From assembly GCA_031539425.1 (NCBI GenBank), contig JAVKLI010000051.1, positions 1 to 64,000 of the forward strand: a stretch of 64,000 bases of DNA, read 5' to 3'. Within the stretch, counting starts at the first letter, position 1; each line of letters starts with the position of its first letter. A model generated the notes under the pieces. It was given only the letters and a program-made list of their open reading frames with translations. It was not told the DNA's origin and did no database searches. This DNA comes from UBA4416 sp031539425 (GTDB lineage: Bacteria; Bacteroidota; Bacteroidia; B-17B0; Aurantibacillaceae). Made by a program: the position numbers and the translations under genes. Below are positions 37,651-47,733 of this stretch, one piece after another.

Positions 37651-38808
37651 AACTCGAGTGAGTTTGTATGTTTTGTTTTTTGGTTGTAACAAATTAATGC
37701 CTGGGGTAGCGTTTATTTTGAAAGCACCAAAACTATCGTTTAGCTGTAAGGCCTTTGCCCCGTTGTAAGTGGCGGCTTGTAAAAGTAACTCTAAAGTTGT
37801 GCCGGGATAACGTTGCAACACGCCATTGATTTCATCTATTATAGAGAGCGTTTGATTACTAGCCAAACTATCTGTTCCTATTATTAATTGATTTGGGGCA
37901 GTAGCCATTAAATTAAAATTTCTAAAATCACCGCTTATAAATAAATTAGATAAAGGGCAAATACACCAAAACACCTTGTTTAGTGCACTTTGAGCGGTTT
38001 CAAAATCATTAAGAGATGTAAAAGAATTATGAACCAAAATAGATTGAACATCTTTATGTAAAGATGGTAACACAGATAATAAACTACTTTTTTTTGTTGG
38101 TGAAAAAAAATTAACATTGATGTTTAAATAACGGTACAAATCGATGTAAGCGCCGGTAGCATTTACAAACAGTTCGTTTTCATGTTCACTCTCTTGATTA
38201 TGAATACTAAATAAGTGTTCTTGTTGGTTGGCATAAGCTGTTATTTTTTTAATCAAATCAACAGAAACAGAATAAGGGGCATGCGCTACTAGAGAGGTTG
38301 ATAGATTAGCGTTAACAAATTGTTGCATTATTTTTATACCTTCATCAAAAATAGAATTTGAAGATTTGGGATTAAACCCAATTAATTCAATAAACGAATG
38401 GTATTTAATTTTTGATTCTTGTTTAACTAATAGGGTATCATTTGAATTACAAATATCAGCTACGGCTGAAATACCATTTTGATACATCAAATGATCTGCA
38501 TCTTTTATTGCTTGTTGAATTTCAGATTTTGAAAATTGATGGCGTTTAGAAATCACTTCTTTTCCAAATTCAACAATTCCAATTCCTTTGTTTATTTTAT
38601 TTTTTAAATGGCTTAATTCTAAATGACAGTGGGCATTTACAAAGCCAGGGCATAAGATGCCGTCAATTTTTTCAATTTTTAATAAATCAATTTGGGAGGT
38701 AGTTGTAATATCAATAATTTGATTGTTGTAATTATTTACAATAATAACGGTATCCGAAGGAAGGTATTTAGTACCATCAAATATTTTATGAGCCGAAATA
38801 AAACGCAT
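37645..38808 (-). CDS. Amidohydrolase-superfamily deaminase/hydrolase
   Basis: A 387-residue cytoplasmic protein of the metal-dependent amidohydrolase superfamily (SsnA/TrzN-like). It has the N-terminal composite beta domain, the metal motif NAHCHLELSH at about 57-66, HAPYSV near 182 and SIHNQESEHE near 205, and the late Asp in IGTDSLASNQ near 314. Bacteroidota relatives are labelled only as amidohydrolases; those acting on aminofutalosine or other aminated purines are known in the superfamily, but the substrate cannot be named here. It is the last gene of a four-gene set, 13 bases after the TfoX-N gene. Confidence 0.8.
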   Translation of the reverse strand: MRFISAHKIFDGTKYLPSDTVIIVNNYNNQIIDITTTSQIDLLKIEKIDGILCPGFVNAHCHLELSHLKNKINKGIGIVEFGKEVISKRHQFSKSEIQQAIKDADHLMYQNGISAVADICNSNDTLLVKQESKIKYHSFIELIGFNPKSSNSIFDEGIKIMQQFVNANLSTSLVAHAPYSVSVDLIKKITAYANQQEHLFSIHNQESEHENELFVNATGAYIDLYRYLNINVNFFSPTKKSSLLSVLPSLHKDVQSILVHNSFTSLNDFETAQSALNKVFWCICPLSNLFISGDFRNFNLMATAPNQLIIGTDSLASNQTLSIIDEINGVLQRYPGTTLELLLQAATYNGAKALQLNDSFGAFKINATPGINLLQPKNKTYKLTRVL

Positions 38809-38821
38809 GTTTTTTTGAGTT

Positions 38822-39163
38822 TTATTTTTTCTTTTTAGATGATTTTGCTTGCGGATTAAACTCTAAACTCAGGTTTATCCAATACTCAAATTCTTTTTTG
38901 GTTTTTACACCATCGTCGTTTATTAACACATAACCCCTCATGGGCTTTTTAGTAAAATTCATGGTTCTACAGCCTCTTTTGCTAATGGCTTCATCATGAA
39001 ATGCTGGATTAATTCGGCACATCATTTCATCTTTTATGATGCCCACACACATTTTATCATTTATCATAAATACTAAGCCTCCCATCATTTCTTTTTCTGT
39101 GGCATTATCAATATACAAAAGAGATTCTCTAATTCTGTTTGCTAACGCTTCGCTATAGGCCAT
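38822..39163 (-). CDS. TfoX N-terminal-domain protein
   Basis: A 113-residue protein made of one TfoX-N domain: LANRIRESLLYI, KEMMGGLVFMINDKMCVGI, FHDEAISKRGCRTMNFT, PMRGYVLIND. It lacks the C-terminal domain found in the competence regulators TfoX/Sxy, and ends in a basic KSSKKKK tail. Single-domain relatives are widespread in Bacteroidota and uncharacterised. It sits 22 bases after the PhnA gene and 13 before the amidohydrolase. Confidence 0.85.
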   Translation of the reverse strand: MAYSEALANRIRESLLYIDNATEKEMMGGLVFMINDKMCVGIIKDEMMCRINPAFHDEAISKRGCRTMNFTKKPMRGYVLINDDGVKTKKEFEYWINLSLEFNPQAKSSKKKK

Positions 39164-39185
39164 GGTGTTACTATAATTATATAGT

Positions 39186-39527
39186 TTATGCTTTTTTTAC
39201 AAATTCCGATTTTAAAGCCATGCTTCCAAATCCTTCTATTTTACAATCAATATTATGGTCGCCATCTGTTAGTTTAATGTTTTTTACTTTTGTGCCGGCT
39301 TTAATGGCTTTAGATGCGCCTTTTACAGGCAAATCTTTTATCACAACCACTGTATCTCCTGTTTGTAAAACATTACCGTTTGAGTCGATTACTTTTAAGG
39401 TATCATCCTCAAAAATATCTTTACTATCCCATGTATGAGCGCAATCTGGACAAGTATAATTTGTGTTTTGTGTAGCATATGCATAAGGGCATTCGCATTG
39501 GGGGCAGGTTTTTAAGTTGTCAGACAT
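39186..39527 (-). CDS. yjdM: PhnA/YjdM-family zinc-ribbon protein
   Basis: A 113-residue protein with an N-terminal zinc ribbon (CPQC at about 8-11 and CPDC at about 31-34) and a C-terminal SH3-like PhnA domain with DSNGNVLQTGDTVVVIKDL, VKGASKAIKAGTKVKNI and the ending MALKSEFVKK. The family was once tied to alkylphosphonate use in E. coli, but that link is not established and no phosphonate genes are nearby. It starts 17 bases after the aldehyde dehydrogenase gene. Confidence 0.9.
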   Translation of the reverse strand: MSDNLKTCPQCECPYAYATQNTNYTCPDCAHTWDSKDIFEDDTLKVIDSNGNVLQTGDTVVVIKDLPVKGASKAIKAGTKVKNIKLTDGDHNIDCKIEGFGSMALKSEFVKKA

Positions 39528-39544
39528 AGTTTTTATTTTAACGT

Positions 39545-40990
39545 TTAGTTTATTTTAATGCAAATATTTTTTTGTTCAGTAAAAAAATGAATGGCTTCAA
39601 ATCCGCCTTCTCTGCCTACACCAGATTTTTTTATACCACCAAAGGGGGTTCGCAAATCTCTGTGCAACCAACAGTTTACCCACACTATCCCCGATTCTAA
39701 TTTTAACGCTATGCTATTAGCTTTGTTAATATTTTCTGTCCATACAGTGGCTGCTAAGCCATATTGCGTAGAGTTAGCCATTTTAATAAGCACCTCTTCA
39801 GATGTAAAAGGAGTGATGGTTACAACAGGCCCAAATATTTCTTCTTGATTGGTTCTGCAATCATAGGCTAAGTTTTCAATAATGGTTGGTTCTATGTAAT
39901 AGCCATTTTGATAATCTCCTGCAAGTGTTTTTGCATTTCCACCTGCTACTATTTTACCACCTTCTTGTTTGGCTAATTCTATATAAGATAATATTTTTTC
40001 AAAGTGCGGTTTAGATACAATAGCGCCTATTTTGCTACCATCATTAAGTGGTGGTCCAACTTTTAAAGCATTGGTTTTTTGAATAAAATCGGCTTTAAAT
40101 TTATCATAAATAGATGCTTCAATAAAAATACGTGAGCCGCACAAGCATATTTGTCCTTGATTTGAGAAGGAAGATAGCAAAGTAGTGGAAAGCATTTTGT
40201 CATAATTACAATCGGCAAAAATGATGTTGGGATTTTTACCCCCCAGTTCTAATGATAATTTTTTAAACAATGGAGCTGTTGTAAGCGCAATGTTTTCGCC
40301 TGTTTTAGTGCCTCCAGTAAATGAAATAACTGGCACGTTTTTATGAGATACAATAGCAGCCCCTACTTTAGCACCAGTACCGTGTACTATATTTAAAACA
40401 CCTTTTGGTAAATCCACCTCCAAACAAATTTTGGATAACAAGTAGGCCGTCATGGGTGTAATTTCTGATGGTTTAGCCACTACAGTGCAGCCAGAAGCTA
40501 AGGCCGGTGCTATTTTCCAGCTAAACAAATAGAGTGGTAAATTCCATGGTGAAATACATCCAGCCACGCCTATTGGCTGACGAACGGTATAATTCATAGC
40601 ACTATCTTCCATGGCATAAGCCTCTGTAGCATCATGTAAAATAGCTGTAGCATAAAATTTAAAATTAGCTGCAGCTCGTGGAATATCCACTTTTAAAGCC
40701 AAACTCAAAGGTTTGCCATTATCAATACTTTCGGCTAAAGCCAATGACATTAAATCTCTTTCAATACATTCAGCTATTTTTATTAAATAATCAGAACGTT
40801 TTTCTTTTGATAAAGATTTCCATAATGGAAACGCTGCTTGGGCTGATTTTACTGCTAAATCTACATCAGCGGCATCACTATTTGGTATTAAAGAATAAGG
40901 GATTCCTTTTGAAGGATCAATGTTTTCAAAATATTGGTTATTTAAAGGGGCTACTAATTGTCCATCAATATAGTTTTCGAGTTTTTGCAT
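39545..40990 (-). CDS. NAD-dependent aldehyde dehydrogenase
   Basis: A 481-residue ALDH-superfamily enzyme. It has the fold signature ISPWNLPLYLFSWKIAPALA, the general-base Glu in KKLSLELGGKNPN near 248, the catalytic Cys282 in NQGQICLCGSR, and EEIFGPVVTITPF near 385. The second Cys two positions after the catalytic Cys, and the ending GGIKKSGVGREGGFEA, resemble 2-hydroxymuconic semialdehyde and related dehydrogenases, also common in kynurenine breakdown; the real aldehyde is not known. It heads a four-gene minus-strand set with PhnA, TfoX-N and amidohydrolase genes. Confidence 0.92.
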   Translation of the reverse strand: MQKLENYIDGQLVAPLNNQYFENIDPSKGIPYSLIPNSDAADVDLAVKSAQAAFPLWKSLSKEKRSDYLIKIAECIERDLMSLALAESIDNGKPLSLALKVDIPRAAANFKFYATAILHDATEAYAMEDSAMNYTVRQPIGVAGCISPWNLPLYLFSWKIAPALASGCTVVAKPSEITPMTAYLLSKICLEVDLPKGVLNIVHGTGAKVGAAIVSHKNVPVISFTGGTKTGENIALTTAPLFKKLSLELGGKNPNIIFADCNYDKMLSTTLLSSFSNQGQICLCGSRIFIEASIYDKFKADFIQKTNALKVGPPLNDGSKIGAIVSKPHFEKILSYIELAKQEGGKIVAGGNAKTLAGDYQNGYYIEPTIIENLAYDCRTNQEEIFGPVVTITPFTSEEVLIKMANSTQYGLAATVWTENINKANSIALKLESGIVWVNCWLHRDLRTPFGGIKKSGVGREGGFEAIHFFTEQKNICIKIN

Positions 40991-41136
40991 TTTATTTAGT
41001 TAAGTATATTTTTAGTAAAATTAATATGAGTTATAAAACAAATTAAAAAAATGTAAAACCTTAAAATTATGGGTTTTTTTAGTAATTTGAACAGAACAAG
41101 TTTAACAACTTCAATGATAAAATAAAATTATAGTTT

Positions 41137-41144
41137 TATTTTCG
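41137..41144 (+). promoter_or_regulatory. Possible near-consensus promoter for the SGNH gene
   Basis: TATTTTCG, one base off TAnnTTTG and identical to the octamer ahead of sucD, lies 57 bases before the start codon. No -33 element is evident, so support is weak. Confidence 0.25.
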
Positions 41145-41200
41145 CCAAAAATAACATTTACTATACTTACAGGCTATCATCTAATTTATTTTATTTCTCT

Positions 41201-42853
41201 ATGAAAAAACACTTTTTATTACTTATAATTAGTATTGTGTTTAATCAATTAACCTACGCTCAATGTAATGAAACAAACGAAGAAAAGATACTGTTAGTAG
41301 GTGATAGTTGGGCTGCTTTTATGCATAACGACTTAACCTTAAATACAGTGTTAAAAAAATGGGGATTTAACCATTTTAAATATTTTAGTAATAGTATTTT
41401 AGCTCAAAATGGGGCAGAAACAAACGACTTTTTAGAAACCGCCAAGCTATCTGAAATTCAAACGCAATTAACAAACAAATCATCAATTAAGTTGGTACAT
41501 ATTAGTTTGGGCGGTAATGATTTTTTAGGAAATTGGAATACAAGTTATACAAATTCTCGTACCGATTCATTAATAGACACTGTAACTAAACGTTTGTTTA
41601 AAATTATCAATTTTATTAAAGCTATTAGGCCTAATATTCGTGTTATTATTGGAGGGTATCAATATTCTAATTTTGCAGAGGTTATTACCACATTTGCACA
41701 ACCAACTTCTCATCCTTTTTATACTAATTGGAATAATATGGGGCAACCAGATAATTTAACAATTAATAAAACGCTGAATCGTTTTTTAGATACTTTGGAA
41801 GCAAGAGTTGGGCGAACCACCAAAGTAACATTTATAAAATGCACCAGCTTAATGCAGCATATTTATGGTCAGATAACCCCCTTAGCTATTGCGCCATCTG
41901 GCACTTATGCTGTAAATAGCGCTACACTACCTGCAGGATATATTAATTATCCATCTCCTAAAGCATCTATGCGTAACTATGGTTTCTTTTTAGATTGCTT
42001 TCACTTATCACCTCAAGGTTATATTGATTTGATGAACTATCAAACTCAAAAGTTTTATCATAAAGCGCTTATGGAAGACTATTACGTATTATCGCAAGGA
42101 AGTAATAGAGATGGTAGTATTAGCAATTTAGGTAACATATCAAACGCTATATCATTAGGTGAAAGTGGTAGTGAATTTGTTTCAACACATTTGTCGTTTA
42201 GTAATAAAACTTTAAAGGATACAGCTATAGCTCGAGCAAGTATTTTTATACGAAGGCAATCACTTATAGGAAACAATATTTTAACAGCCACTACAACTGT
42301 AATAGTTAAGTTAAAACGCGGTAATTTTGGCCCAACCCCACAAGTAGAAGCTGCAGATTTAAACGATTTACCAACAGCTACAGGCACAGCTTGTGTTTTT
42401 GGATCTTATACAAACGATGCAGATTGGCTTCGCCTTGATTTACCAACATCTATAATACCGCATTTAAAAAATGATTCCATTACTCAATTTATTATTTCAA
42501 TTCCCAATACAAGTGGTGGTAAACTCACTTATAACAATGCTACTAATATGGAATTTGCTCCCATTTTAAATATAAAGTACGGTATAAATATTAATACAAT
42601 AGAATATAAAAAAGATAATGAAACACCTATAATCTTCCCAAATCCTGCCGTAAATAATATCACATTTAAATTTGATTATTCAGAAAAAAGAGAAATTAAA
42701 ATACTTAATTTATATGGCTCAGAAGTTGCATCATTTTATACAAATGAAATTGAAAGCACTAAAAGTATAGAATCGTTAGCTAATGGCTTGTATTTTGCGC
42801 TAATAAAAACTAATAACGCAAAATTAAAAATATTGAAGTTTATTAAAATTTAA
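41201..42853 (+). CDS. Secreted SGNH/GDSL hydrolase with T9SS type A sorting domain
   Basis: A 550-residue secreted esterase-like protein. After the signal peptide (ending in YAQ) the SGNH hydrolase core has Ser36 in VGDSWAAF, Asn106 in GGNDFLG, and Asp265/His268 in LDCFHLSPQGY, the full catalytic set. Residues about 295-455 form a beta-rich module (VIVKLKRGNFGPTPQ, WLRLDLPTSIIPHLK) resembling the DNRLRE-type modules of secreted proteins. The last 75 residues (IIFPNPAVNNITFKF, LNLYGSEV, LANGLYFALI, LKFIKI) are a type A T9SS sorting domain. The substrate is probably an acylated polysaccharide or lipid, by inference. Confidence 0.88.
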   Translation: MKKHFLLLIISIVFNQLTYAQCNETNEEKILLVGDSWAAFMHNDLTLNTVLKKWGFNHFKYFSNSILAQNGAETNDFLETAKLSEIQTQLTNKSSIKLVHISLGGNDFLGNWNTSYTNSRTDSLIDTVTKRLFKIINFIKAIRPNIRVIIGGYQYSNFAEVITTFAQPTSHPFYTNWNNMGQPDNLTINKTLNRFLDTLEARVGRTTKVTFIKCTSLMQHIYGQITPLAIAPSGTYAVNSATLPAGYINYPSPKASMRNYGFFLDCFHLSPQGYIDLMNYQTQKFYHKALMEDYYVLSQGSNRDGSISNLGNISNAISLGESGSEFVSTHLSFSNKTLKDTAIARASIFIRRQSLIGNNILTATTTVIVKLKRGNFGPTPQVEAADLNDLPTATGTACVFGSYTNDADWLRLDLPTSIIPHLKNDSITQFIISIPNTSGGKLTYNNATNMEFAPILNIKYGININTIEYKKDNETPIIFPNPAVNNITFKFDYSEKREIKILNLYGSEVASFYTNEIESTKSIESLANGLYFALIKTNNAKLKILKFIKI

Positions 42854-43039
42854 TTTGTTCTACTCTTTTTATCAATTATAAATTAAGTAAGCTTTGAGCA
42901 ACTAACAATGGAAATAATTTAAATTTACAACTTGATTCTGCCATTAGTTATAAACAGATTTTATCTAATATTTTTTTTTAAATATGCTTGAATAAGCCAT
43001 TTTGAATATTAAATTTACATTTTCTAATGTATTTAATCT
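42854..43039. other. Intergenic leader of sdhCAB
   Basis: No gene is seen in this AT-rich stretch. TACATTTT at 43016-43023 is one base off the -7 consensus and lies 17 bases before sdhC, so it is a candidate promoter; the nearest TTG is 25 bases upstream of it. Confidence 0.3.
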
Positions 43040-43696
43040 ATGAGTTTAGCACAATCTTCAATTGGTAAAAAAGTAATCATGGGCCTTACGGGCTTTTTTT
43101 TAGTGTCTTTTTTAATTGTTCATGTAAGTATTAATGCCACTATTTTTTGTAATGATGGGGGACAGATATTTAACGCCGCATGTTATTTTATGTCGCATAA
43201 TATAGTTATCAGAATAGTAGAAATAGGCTTATTTGCTGGGCTTATTGCGCATGTTATTCAAGCGTTAATTGTAACCTTACATAATAAAAAAGCTCGCCCA
43301 ATTGCTTATCATACCACTAATAATAATACCAATTCTAAATGGTATAGTCGAAGTATGGGCGTTTTGGGTTCATTGTTATTATTATTTTTAGTAGTGCATT
43401 TGTCTGATTTTTGGGTAGAAACCAAAGTAGCCCTTTATACAAATCATGAACATAATACTTATACCGAAATTTTAGAAACTTTTTCAAACCCTTTAGCAGT
43501 GGCTATTTATTTATTAGGAGTAGGCTCCTTGTTGTTTCATTTATTACATGGTGTTCAATCTGCCTTTCAATCTTTAGGGTTAAACCATAAAAAATACACA
43601 CCTTTTATCAAACAATTTGGTATTTGGTTTTCCATAATAGTTTGTGGTTTGTTTGCAGCCATGCCAATTGCCGTTTTTTGCCATTGGATTCATTAA
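43040..43696 (+). CDS. sdhC: Succinate dehydrogenase cytochrome b558 subunit
   Basis: A 218-residue five-helix membrane anchor of complex II, of the single-subunit di-haem type also found in Bacillus and Wolinella. Hydrophobic segments run from IMGLTGFFLVSFLIVHVSIN, through a second at about 55-80, a third at LGSLLLLFLVVHLSDFW, a fourth at AVAIYLLGVGSLLFHLLHGV, to a fifth at WFSIIVCGLFAAM. His residues in the helices (LIVHVS, GLIAHVIQA, LVVHLSDF, FHLLHGV) fit bis-His ligation of two haems. The gene heads sdhCAB with a 30-base gap to sdhA. There is no sdhD, as expected for this type. Confidence 0.94.
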   Translation: MSLAQSSIGKKVIMGLTGFFLVSFLIVHVSINATIFCNDGGQIFNAACYFMSHNIVIRIVEIGLFAGLIAHVIQALIVTLHNKKARPIAYHTTNNNTNSKWYSRSMGVLGSLLLLFLVVHLSDFWVETKVALYTNHEHNTYTEILETFSNPLAVAIYLLGVGSLLFHLLHGVQSAFQSLGLNHKKYTPFIKQFGIWFSIIVCGLFAAMPIAVFCHWIH

Positions 43697-43726
43697 TAGT
43701 TTAAATATTAAAATAAAGATAAAAAT

Positions 43727-45739
43727 ATGTCAGTTTTAAATTCAAAAATTCCAGACGGACTAATAGACCAAAAGTGGACCAAATACCGTTCTACCGTTCA
43801 TTTAGTAAATCCAGCCAATAAAAGAAGTTTAGAGGTTTTAGTAGTAGGTTCAGGTTTAGCCGGCGCATCAGCAGCTGCCACCTTAGCAGAAATGGGCTAT
43901 AAAGTAAAAGTGTTTTGTTTTCAAGATTCGCCTCGTAGAGCCCATTCTATAGCGGCACAAGGTGGAATTAATGCAGCAAAAAATTATCAAAATGATGGCG
44001 ATTCTGTTTACCGTTTATTTTATGATACCATTAAAGGTGGCGATTATAGAGCTCGTGAAGCCAACGTGCATCGTTTGGCAGAAGTGTCTTCAAGCATTAT
44101 AGATCAATGTGTAGCCCAAGGCGTTCCATTAGCAAGAGAATATAGTGGACTTTTGAGCAACCGCTCTTTTGGAGGTACACAAGTGCAACGAACATTTTAT
44201 GCAGCAGGGCAAACAGGTCAGCAATTGCTTTTAGGTGCATATTCTGCACTTCAGCGTCAGGTGGGTTCAGGCAATGTAGAACTTTTAGCAAGGCATGAAA
44301 TGCTGGATGTAGTTACAATAGATGGTAAAGCACGAGGAATTATTGCTAGAAACTTAATAGATGGAACCATAGAAAAACACTTCGGTCATGCTGTTTTATT
44401 ATGTACTGGTGGATATGGAAACGTATTTTATTTATCTACAAATGCTATGGGAAGCAATGTAACTGCTGCTTGGAAAGCCCATAAAAAAGGCGCTTTTTTT
44501 GGAAATCCTTGCTTTACACAAATTCACCCAACATGTATTCCTGTAAGTGGCGATCATCAATCAAAATTAACTTTAATGTCTGAATCACTTAGAAACGACG
44601 GGCGAATTTGGGTACCTAAGAAAAAAGATGATCATCGTAAGCCAAATGACATACCCGAAGAAGAAAGAGATTACTACTTAGAAAGACGTTACCCTGCATT
44701 TGGAAATTTAGTTCCTCGTGATGTAGCATCAAGAGCAGCAAAAGAACGTTGTGATGCTGGATATGGCGTAGGTACTTCAAAAATGGCTGTTTATTTAGAT
44801 TTTAAATTTAACACCATGCGTTATGGCAAAACAGAAGCTGTAAAAAAAGGGCTTACAAACCCATCTGAACAAGAGACATTTAACCTAGGTAAAAAAGTTG
44901 TAAAAGAAAAATACGGTAACTTATTTGATATGTACCATCAAATAACGGGCGAAAACCCTTATGAAGTGCCAATGAGGATATACCCTGCTGTACATTATAC
45001 CATGGGCGGTCTTTGGGTAGATTACAATTTGATGACCACCGTACCAGGTTTATACGCCTTAGGTGAAGCTAATTTTTCTGACCATGGCGCAAACAGATTA
45101 GGCGCGTCAGCCTTAATGCAAGGCTTGGCAGATGGTTACTATGTAATTCCATACACCTTAGGGGTTTATTTAGCTGAAGAGGTATCGCGTATGAGTAGCG
45201 AAAAAGACAAAACAGATTCGATAGATAAATTAAAAACCAATCACCCAGAATTTGATAAAGCCTATAATGCCCAACAAGATTTAATAAATAAATTTTTTAA
45301 CATAAAAGGCAAACAATCCGTTGAAAGCTTTCATAAGCGCCTTGGGTTAATTATGTGGAACAAATGCGGAATGGGACGTAATAAAAAAGGATTAACCGAA
45401 GCTATTACAGAAATACGCGCACTTAGAACTGAATTTTGGAATGATGTGAGAGTATTAGGCGCAGCAAATGAATTTAACCCCGACCTTGAAAAAGCAGGAC
45501 GTGTAGCCGATTTTTTAGAATTAGGTGAATTAATGTGTATGGACGCGCTTCACCGTGAAGAAAGCTGTGGCGGTCATTTTAGAGAAGAACACCAAACCGA
45601 AGAAGGAGAGGCTAAACGTGATGACGCTAATTTTTCATACGTTGCCGCTTGGGAATATATTAACGACGGGCAATGGACGCTTAATAAAGAAGAGCTTAAA
45701 TATGAGAATATTAAAATAGCGCAACGATCGTATAAATAG
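43727..45739 (+). CDS. sdhA: Succinate dehydrogenase/fumarate reductase flavoprotein
   Basis: Catalytic flavoprotein of complex II; oxidises succinate to fumarate. At 670 residues it is of the long type found with a single cytochrome b subunit. It shows the FAD-binding [19 protein letters not shown] at about 36-54, the flavinylation motif [13 protein letters not shown] with His73 as the likely covalent FAD ligand, the active-site MAVYLDF and [11 protein letters not shown], and [19 protein letters not shown]. The C-terminal domain has [14 protein letters not shown] and ends with [14 protein letters not shown]. Direction (dehydrogenase versus fumarate reductase) cannot be told from sequence. 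Confidence 0.97.
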   Translation: MSVLNSKIPDGLIDQKWTKYRSTVHLVNPANKRSLEVLVVGSGLAGASAAATLAEMGYKVKVFCFQDSPRRAHSIAAQGGINAAKNYQNDGDSVYRLFYDTIKGGDYRAREANVHRLAEVSSSIIDQCVAQGVPLAREYSGLLSNRSFGGTQVQRTFYAAGQTGQQLLLGAYSALQRQVGSGNVELLARHEMLDVVTIDGKARGIIARNLIDGTIEKHFGHAVLLCTGGYGNVFYLSTNAMGSNVTAAWKAHKKGAFFGNPCFTQIHPTCIPVSGDHQSKLTLMSESLRNDGRIWVPKKKDDHRKPNDIPEEERDYYLERRYPAFGNLVPRDVASRAAKERCDAGYGVGTSKMAVYLDFKFNTMRYGKTEAVKKGLTNPSEQETFNLGKKVVKEKYGNLFDMYHQITGENPYEVPMRIYPAVHYTMGGLWVDYNLMTTVPGLYALGEANFSDHGANRLGASALMQGLADGYYVIPYTLGVYLAEEVSRMSSEKDKTDSIDKLKTNHPEFDKAYNAQQDLINKFFNIKGKQSVESFHKRLGLIMWNKCGMGRNKKGLTEAITEIRALRTEFWNDVRVLGAANEFNPDLEKAGRVADFLELGELMCMDALHREESCGGHFREEHQTEEGEAKRDDANFSYVAAWEYINDGQWTLNKEELKYENIKIAQRSYK

Positions 45740-45771
45740 TAAAGGAATCAGTTAATTAAAAAATTAAAATT

Positions 45772-46518
45772 ATGGAACTAAATTTAACACTAAAGGTTTG
45801 GAGACAAAAAAACTCTAAAACTACTGGTCAGTTTGAAACACACAAATTATCAGGCATTTCAACTGACATGTCTTTTTTAGAAATGTTTGATGTACTCAAT
45901 GAAAAACTCATTCATGAAGGTAAAGAACCTATTGCGTTTGACCATGATTGCCGTGAGGGAATTTGTGGTATGTGTAGTATGCACATTAATGGTAAGCCAC
46001 ATGGTCCATTACAAGGGGTTACTACCTGCCAGTTACACATGCGTTCGTTTAAAAATGGCGACACCATTGTGGTAGAGCCATGGCGTTCAGTAGCATTTCC
46101 GGTAATAAAAGATTTAGCTGTTGATAGAAGTGCATTTGACCGCATTATTGCCAGCGGTGGCTATGTATCAGTAAACACTGGTAATCCAAAAGATGCGAAT
46201 AACATTTTAATACCAAAACCTGATGCAGATGAAGCCTTTAGTGCTGCGGCATGTATAGGTTGTGGTGCTTGTGTGGCTACATGTAAAAACGGATCGGCCA
46301 TGTTATTTGTATCTGCAAAAGTATCGCAATTAGCATTATTACCACAAGGTCAAGTAGAACGCAAACAACGTGTATTAAACATGGTAAAAGCCATGGATGA
46401 AGAAGGTTTTGGAAACTGCACCAACACAGGCGCTTGTGAAGTTGAATGCCCTAAAGGAATTTCAATTGAAAACATTGCCAGAATGAATAGAGAATTTATA
46501 GGGGCTACTGCTAATTAA
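45772..46518 (+). CDS. sdhB: Succinate dehydrogenase iron-sulfur subunit
   Basis: Electron-transfer subunit of complex II, 248 residues. The N-terminal ferredoxin domain binds [2Fe-2S] with [17 protein letters not shown] and a fourth Cys in TTCQLHM. The C-terminal domain binds [4Fe-4S] with [11 protein letters not shown] and [3Fe-4S] with [15 protein letters not shown], where the second Cys position is replaced as is normal for a three-iron cluster. It starts 32 bases after sdhA. No terminator-like hairpin is evident after the stop; the next gene has its own promoter. Confidence 0.97.
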   Translation: MELNLTLKVWRQKNSKTTGQFETHKLSGISTDMSFLEMFDVLNEKLIHEGKEPIAFDHDCREGICGMCSMHINGKPHGPLQGVTTCQLHMRSFKNGDTIVVEPWRSVAFPVIKDLAVDRSAFDRIIASGGYVSVNTGNPKDANNILIPKPDADEAFSAAACIGCGACVATCKNGSAMLFVSAKVSQLALLPQGQVERKQRVLNMVKAMDEEGFGNCTNTGACEVECPKGISIENIARMNREFIGATAN

Positions 46519-46583
46519 TGTGAAATCAGTTAATCCTGATTTTATATTTAGTATATGTTTAATTAAATTTTAGATTAATATCC

Positions 46584-46591
46584 TACATTTG
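46584..46591 (+). promoter_or_regulatory. -7 promoter element for the manC-like gene
   Basis: TACATTTG is an exact TAnnTTTG match, 31 bases before the start codon. The upstream side has only TTTA-like sequences and no TTG at a good distance. Confidence 0.5.
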
Positions 46592-46622
46592 CATAATTGT
46601 AGTTATTGATTAATCTAACAAA

Positions 46623-47711
46623 ATGGAAAACACATATTGTATTATTATGGCTGGCGGTGTAGGGTCGAGGTTTTGGCCCATGAGTACTTCAAAAAAACCG
46701 AAGCAATTTTTAGATATACTTGGCGTTGGTAGCACACTACTTCAACAAACTTATGAAAGATTTGAAAGCATATGTTTACCTCAAAATATTTTTATTGTAA
46801 CCAATATAGATTATAAAACTATTATTGAAGAGCAACTACCACAACTTAATCCAACCCATATCCTTGTTGAACCTCTTAGAAGAAACACAGCACCATGTTT
46901 AGCCTATGCTACCAATAAAATACATAAATTAAATAAAAATGCAGTTACCATAGTTGCACCATCCGATCATTTAATTTTAAATCAAGATGCGTTTAAAAAA
47001 GCTATTAAATCTTGTGTAATAAAAGCCAAAGAAGATAATTGTTTAGTTACTATAGGTATCAAACCAACCAATCCAGATACAGGTTATGGTTACATACAGT
47101 TTGTAAATTCAACCGCGGTAGAGCAAGATAAAAACATGTATAAAGTAAAAACATTTACTGAAAAACCTACATTAGAAATTGCGCAACAATTTATAGATAG
47201 TGGAGATTTTTTATGGAATTCAGGAATTTTTATTTGGACTACTAAAGGCTTTTTAAATGCTTTAGAACTTTATGATGAACCTTTAGCTACTCGATTTAAG
47301 GCGGGAGAAAAAATTTATGGAACAGATAAAGAGGCAGAGTTTTTAACAAAAGCTTATACAGATAGTAAAAATATATCAATTGATTATTCTTTATTAGAAA
47401 AAGCAAATAACGTTTATGTTCGCTCCTCTGTTGTAGGATGGAGTGATCTTGGCACCTTTGGCTCCTTACATGCGCATATAAAACAAGATAAATTTCAAAA
47501 TGCTTTAATTGGAAAAAACATTGTACAGTACGATTGTAATAATTGCTTAGTTAATGTACCAAACGAAAAGCTAGTTGTAATGCAGGGTTTAAACGATTAT
47601 ATTGTTGTTGAATCGAAAGGCGTTTTACTTATATGTAAAAAGCAAGATGAACAATTAATACGAAATTTTGTAAACGATGTTAAGGTGCACAAAGGAGAGC
47701 AGTTTATTTAG
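46623..47711 (+). CDS. manC: Mannose-1-phosphate guanylyltransferase
   Basis: Makes GDP-mannose from mannose-1-phosphate and GTP, for surface polysaccharide or glycoprotein sugars. The 362 residues form only the nucleotidyltransferase half, without the C-terminal phosphomannose-isomerase cupin domain found in bifunctional ManC/AlgA. The nucleotide-binding signature is MAGGVGSRFWPMSTSKKPKQ at about 10-29; FIVTNIDY, VEPLRRNTAPCLAYA, VAPSDHLI, KPTNPDTGYGYIQ, FTEKPT, FLWNSGIFIWT and WSDLGTFGS follow in family order. It has its own promoter and stands alone between sdhB and the convergent der gene. Confidence 0.93.
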   Translation: MENTYCIIMAGGVGSRFWPMSTSKKPKQFLDILGVGSTLLQQTYERFESICLPQNIFIVTNIDYKTIIEEQLPQLNPTHILVEPLRRNTAPCLAYATNKIHKLNKNAVTIVAPSDHLILNQDAFKKAIKSCVIKAKEDNCLVTIGIKPTNPDTGYGYIQFVNSTAVEQDKNMYKVKTFTEKPTLEIAQQFIDSGDFLWNSGIFIWTTKGFLNALELYDEPLATRFKAGEKIYGTDKEAEFLTKAYTDSKNISIDYSLLEKANNVYVRSSVVGWSDLGTFGSLHAHIKQDKFQNALIGKNIVQYDCNNCLVNVPNEKLVVMQGLNDYIVVESKGVLLICKKQDEQLIRNFVNDVKVHKGEQFI

Positions 47712-47733
47712 CCTTATTTTATTTATAAATAAT

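Noticed and set aside
39139..39438. Plus-strand frame opposite the PhnA and TfoX-N genes
   Set aside because: It overlaps two well-supported genes on the other strand and has no recognisable protein features.
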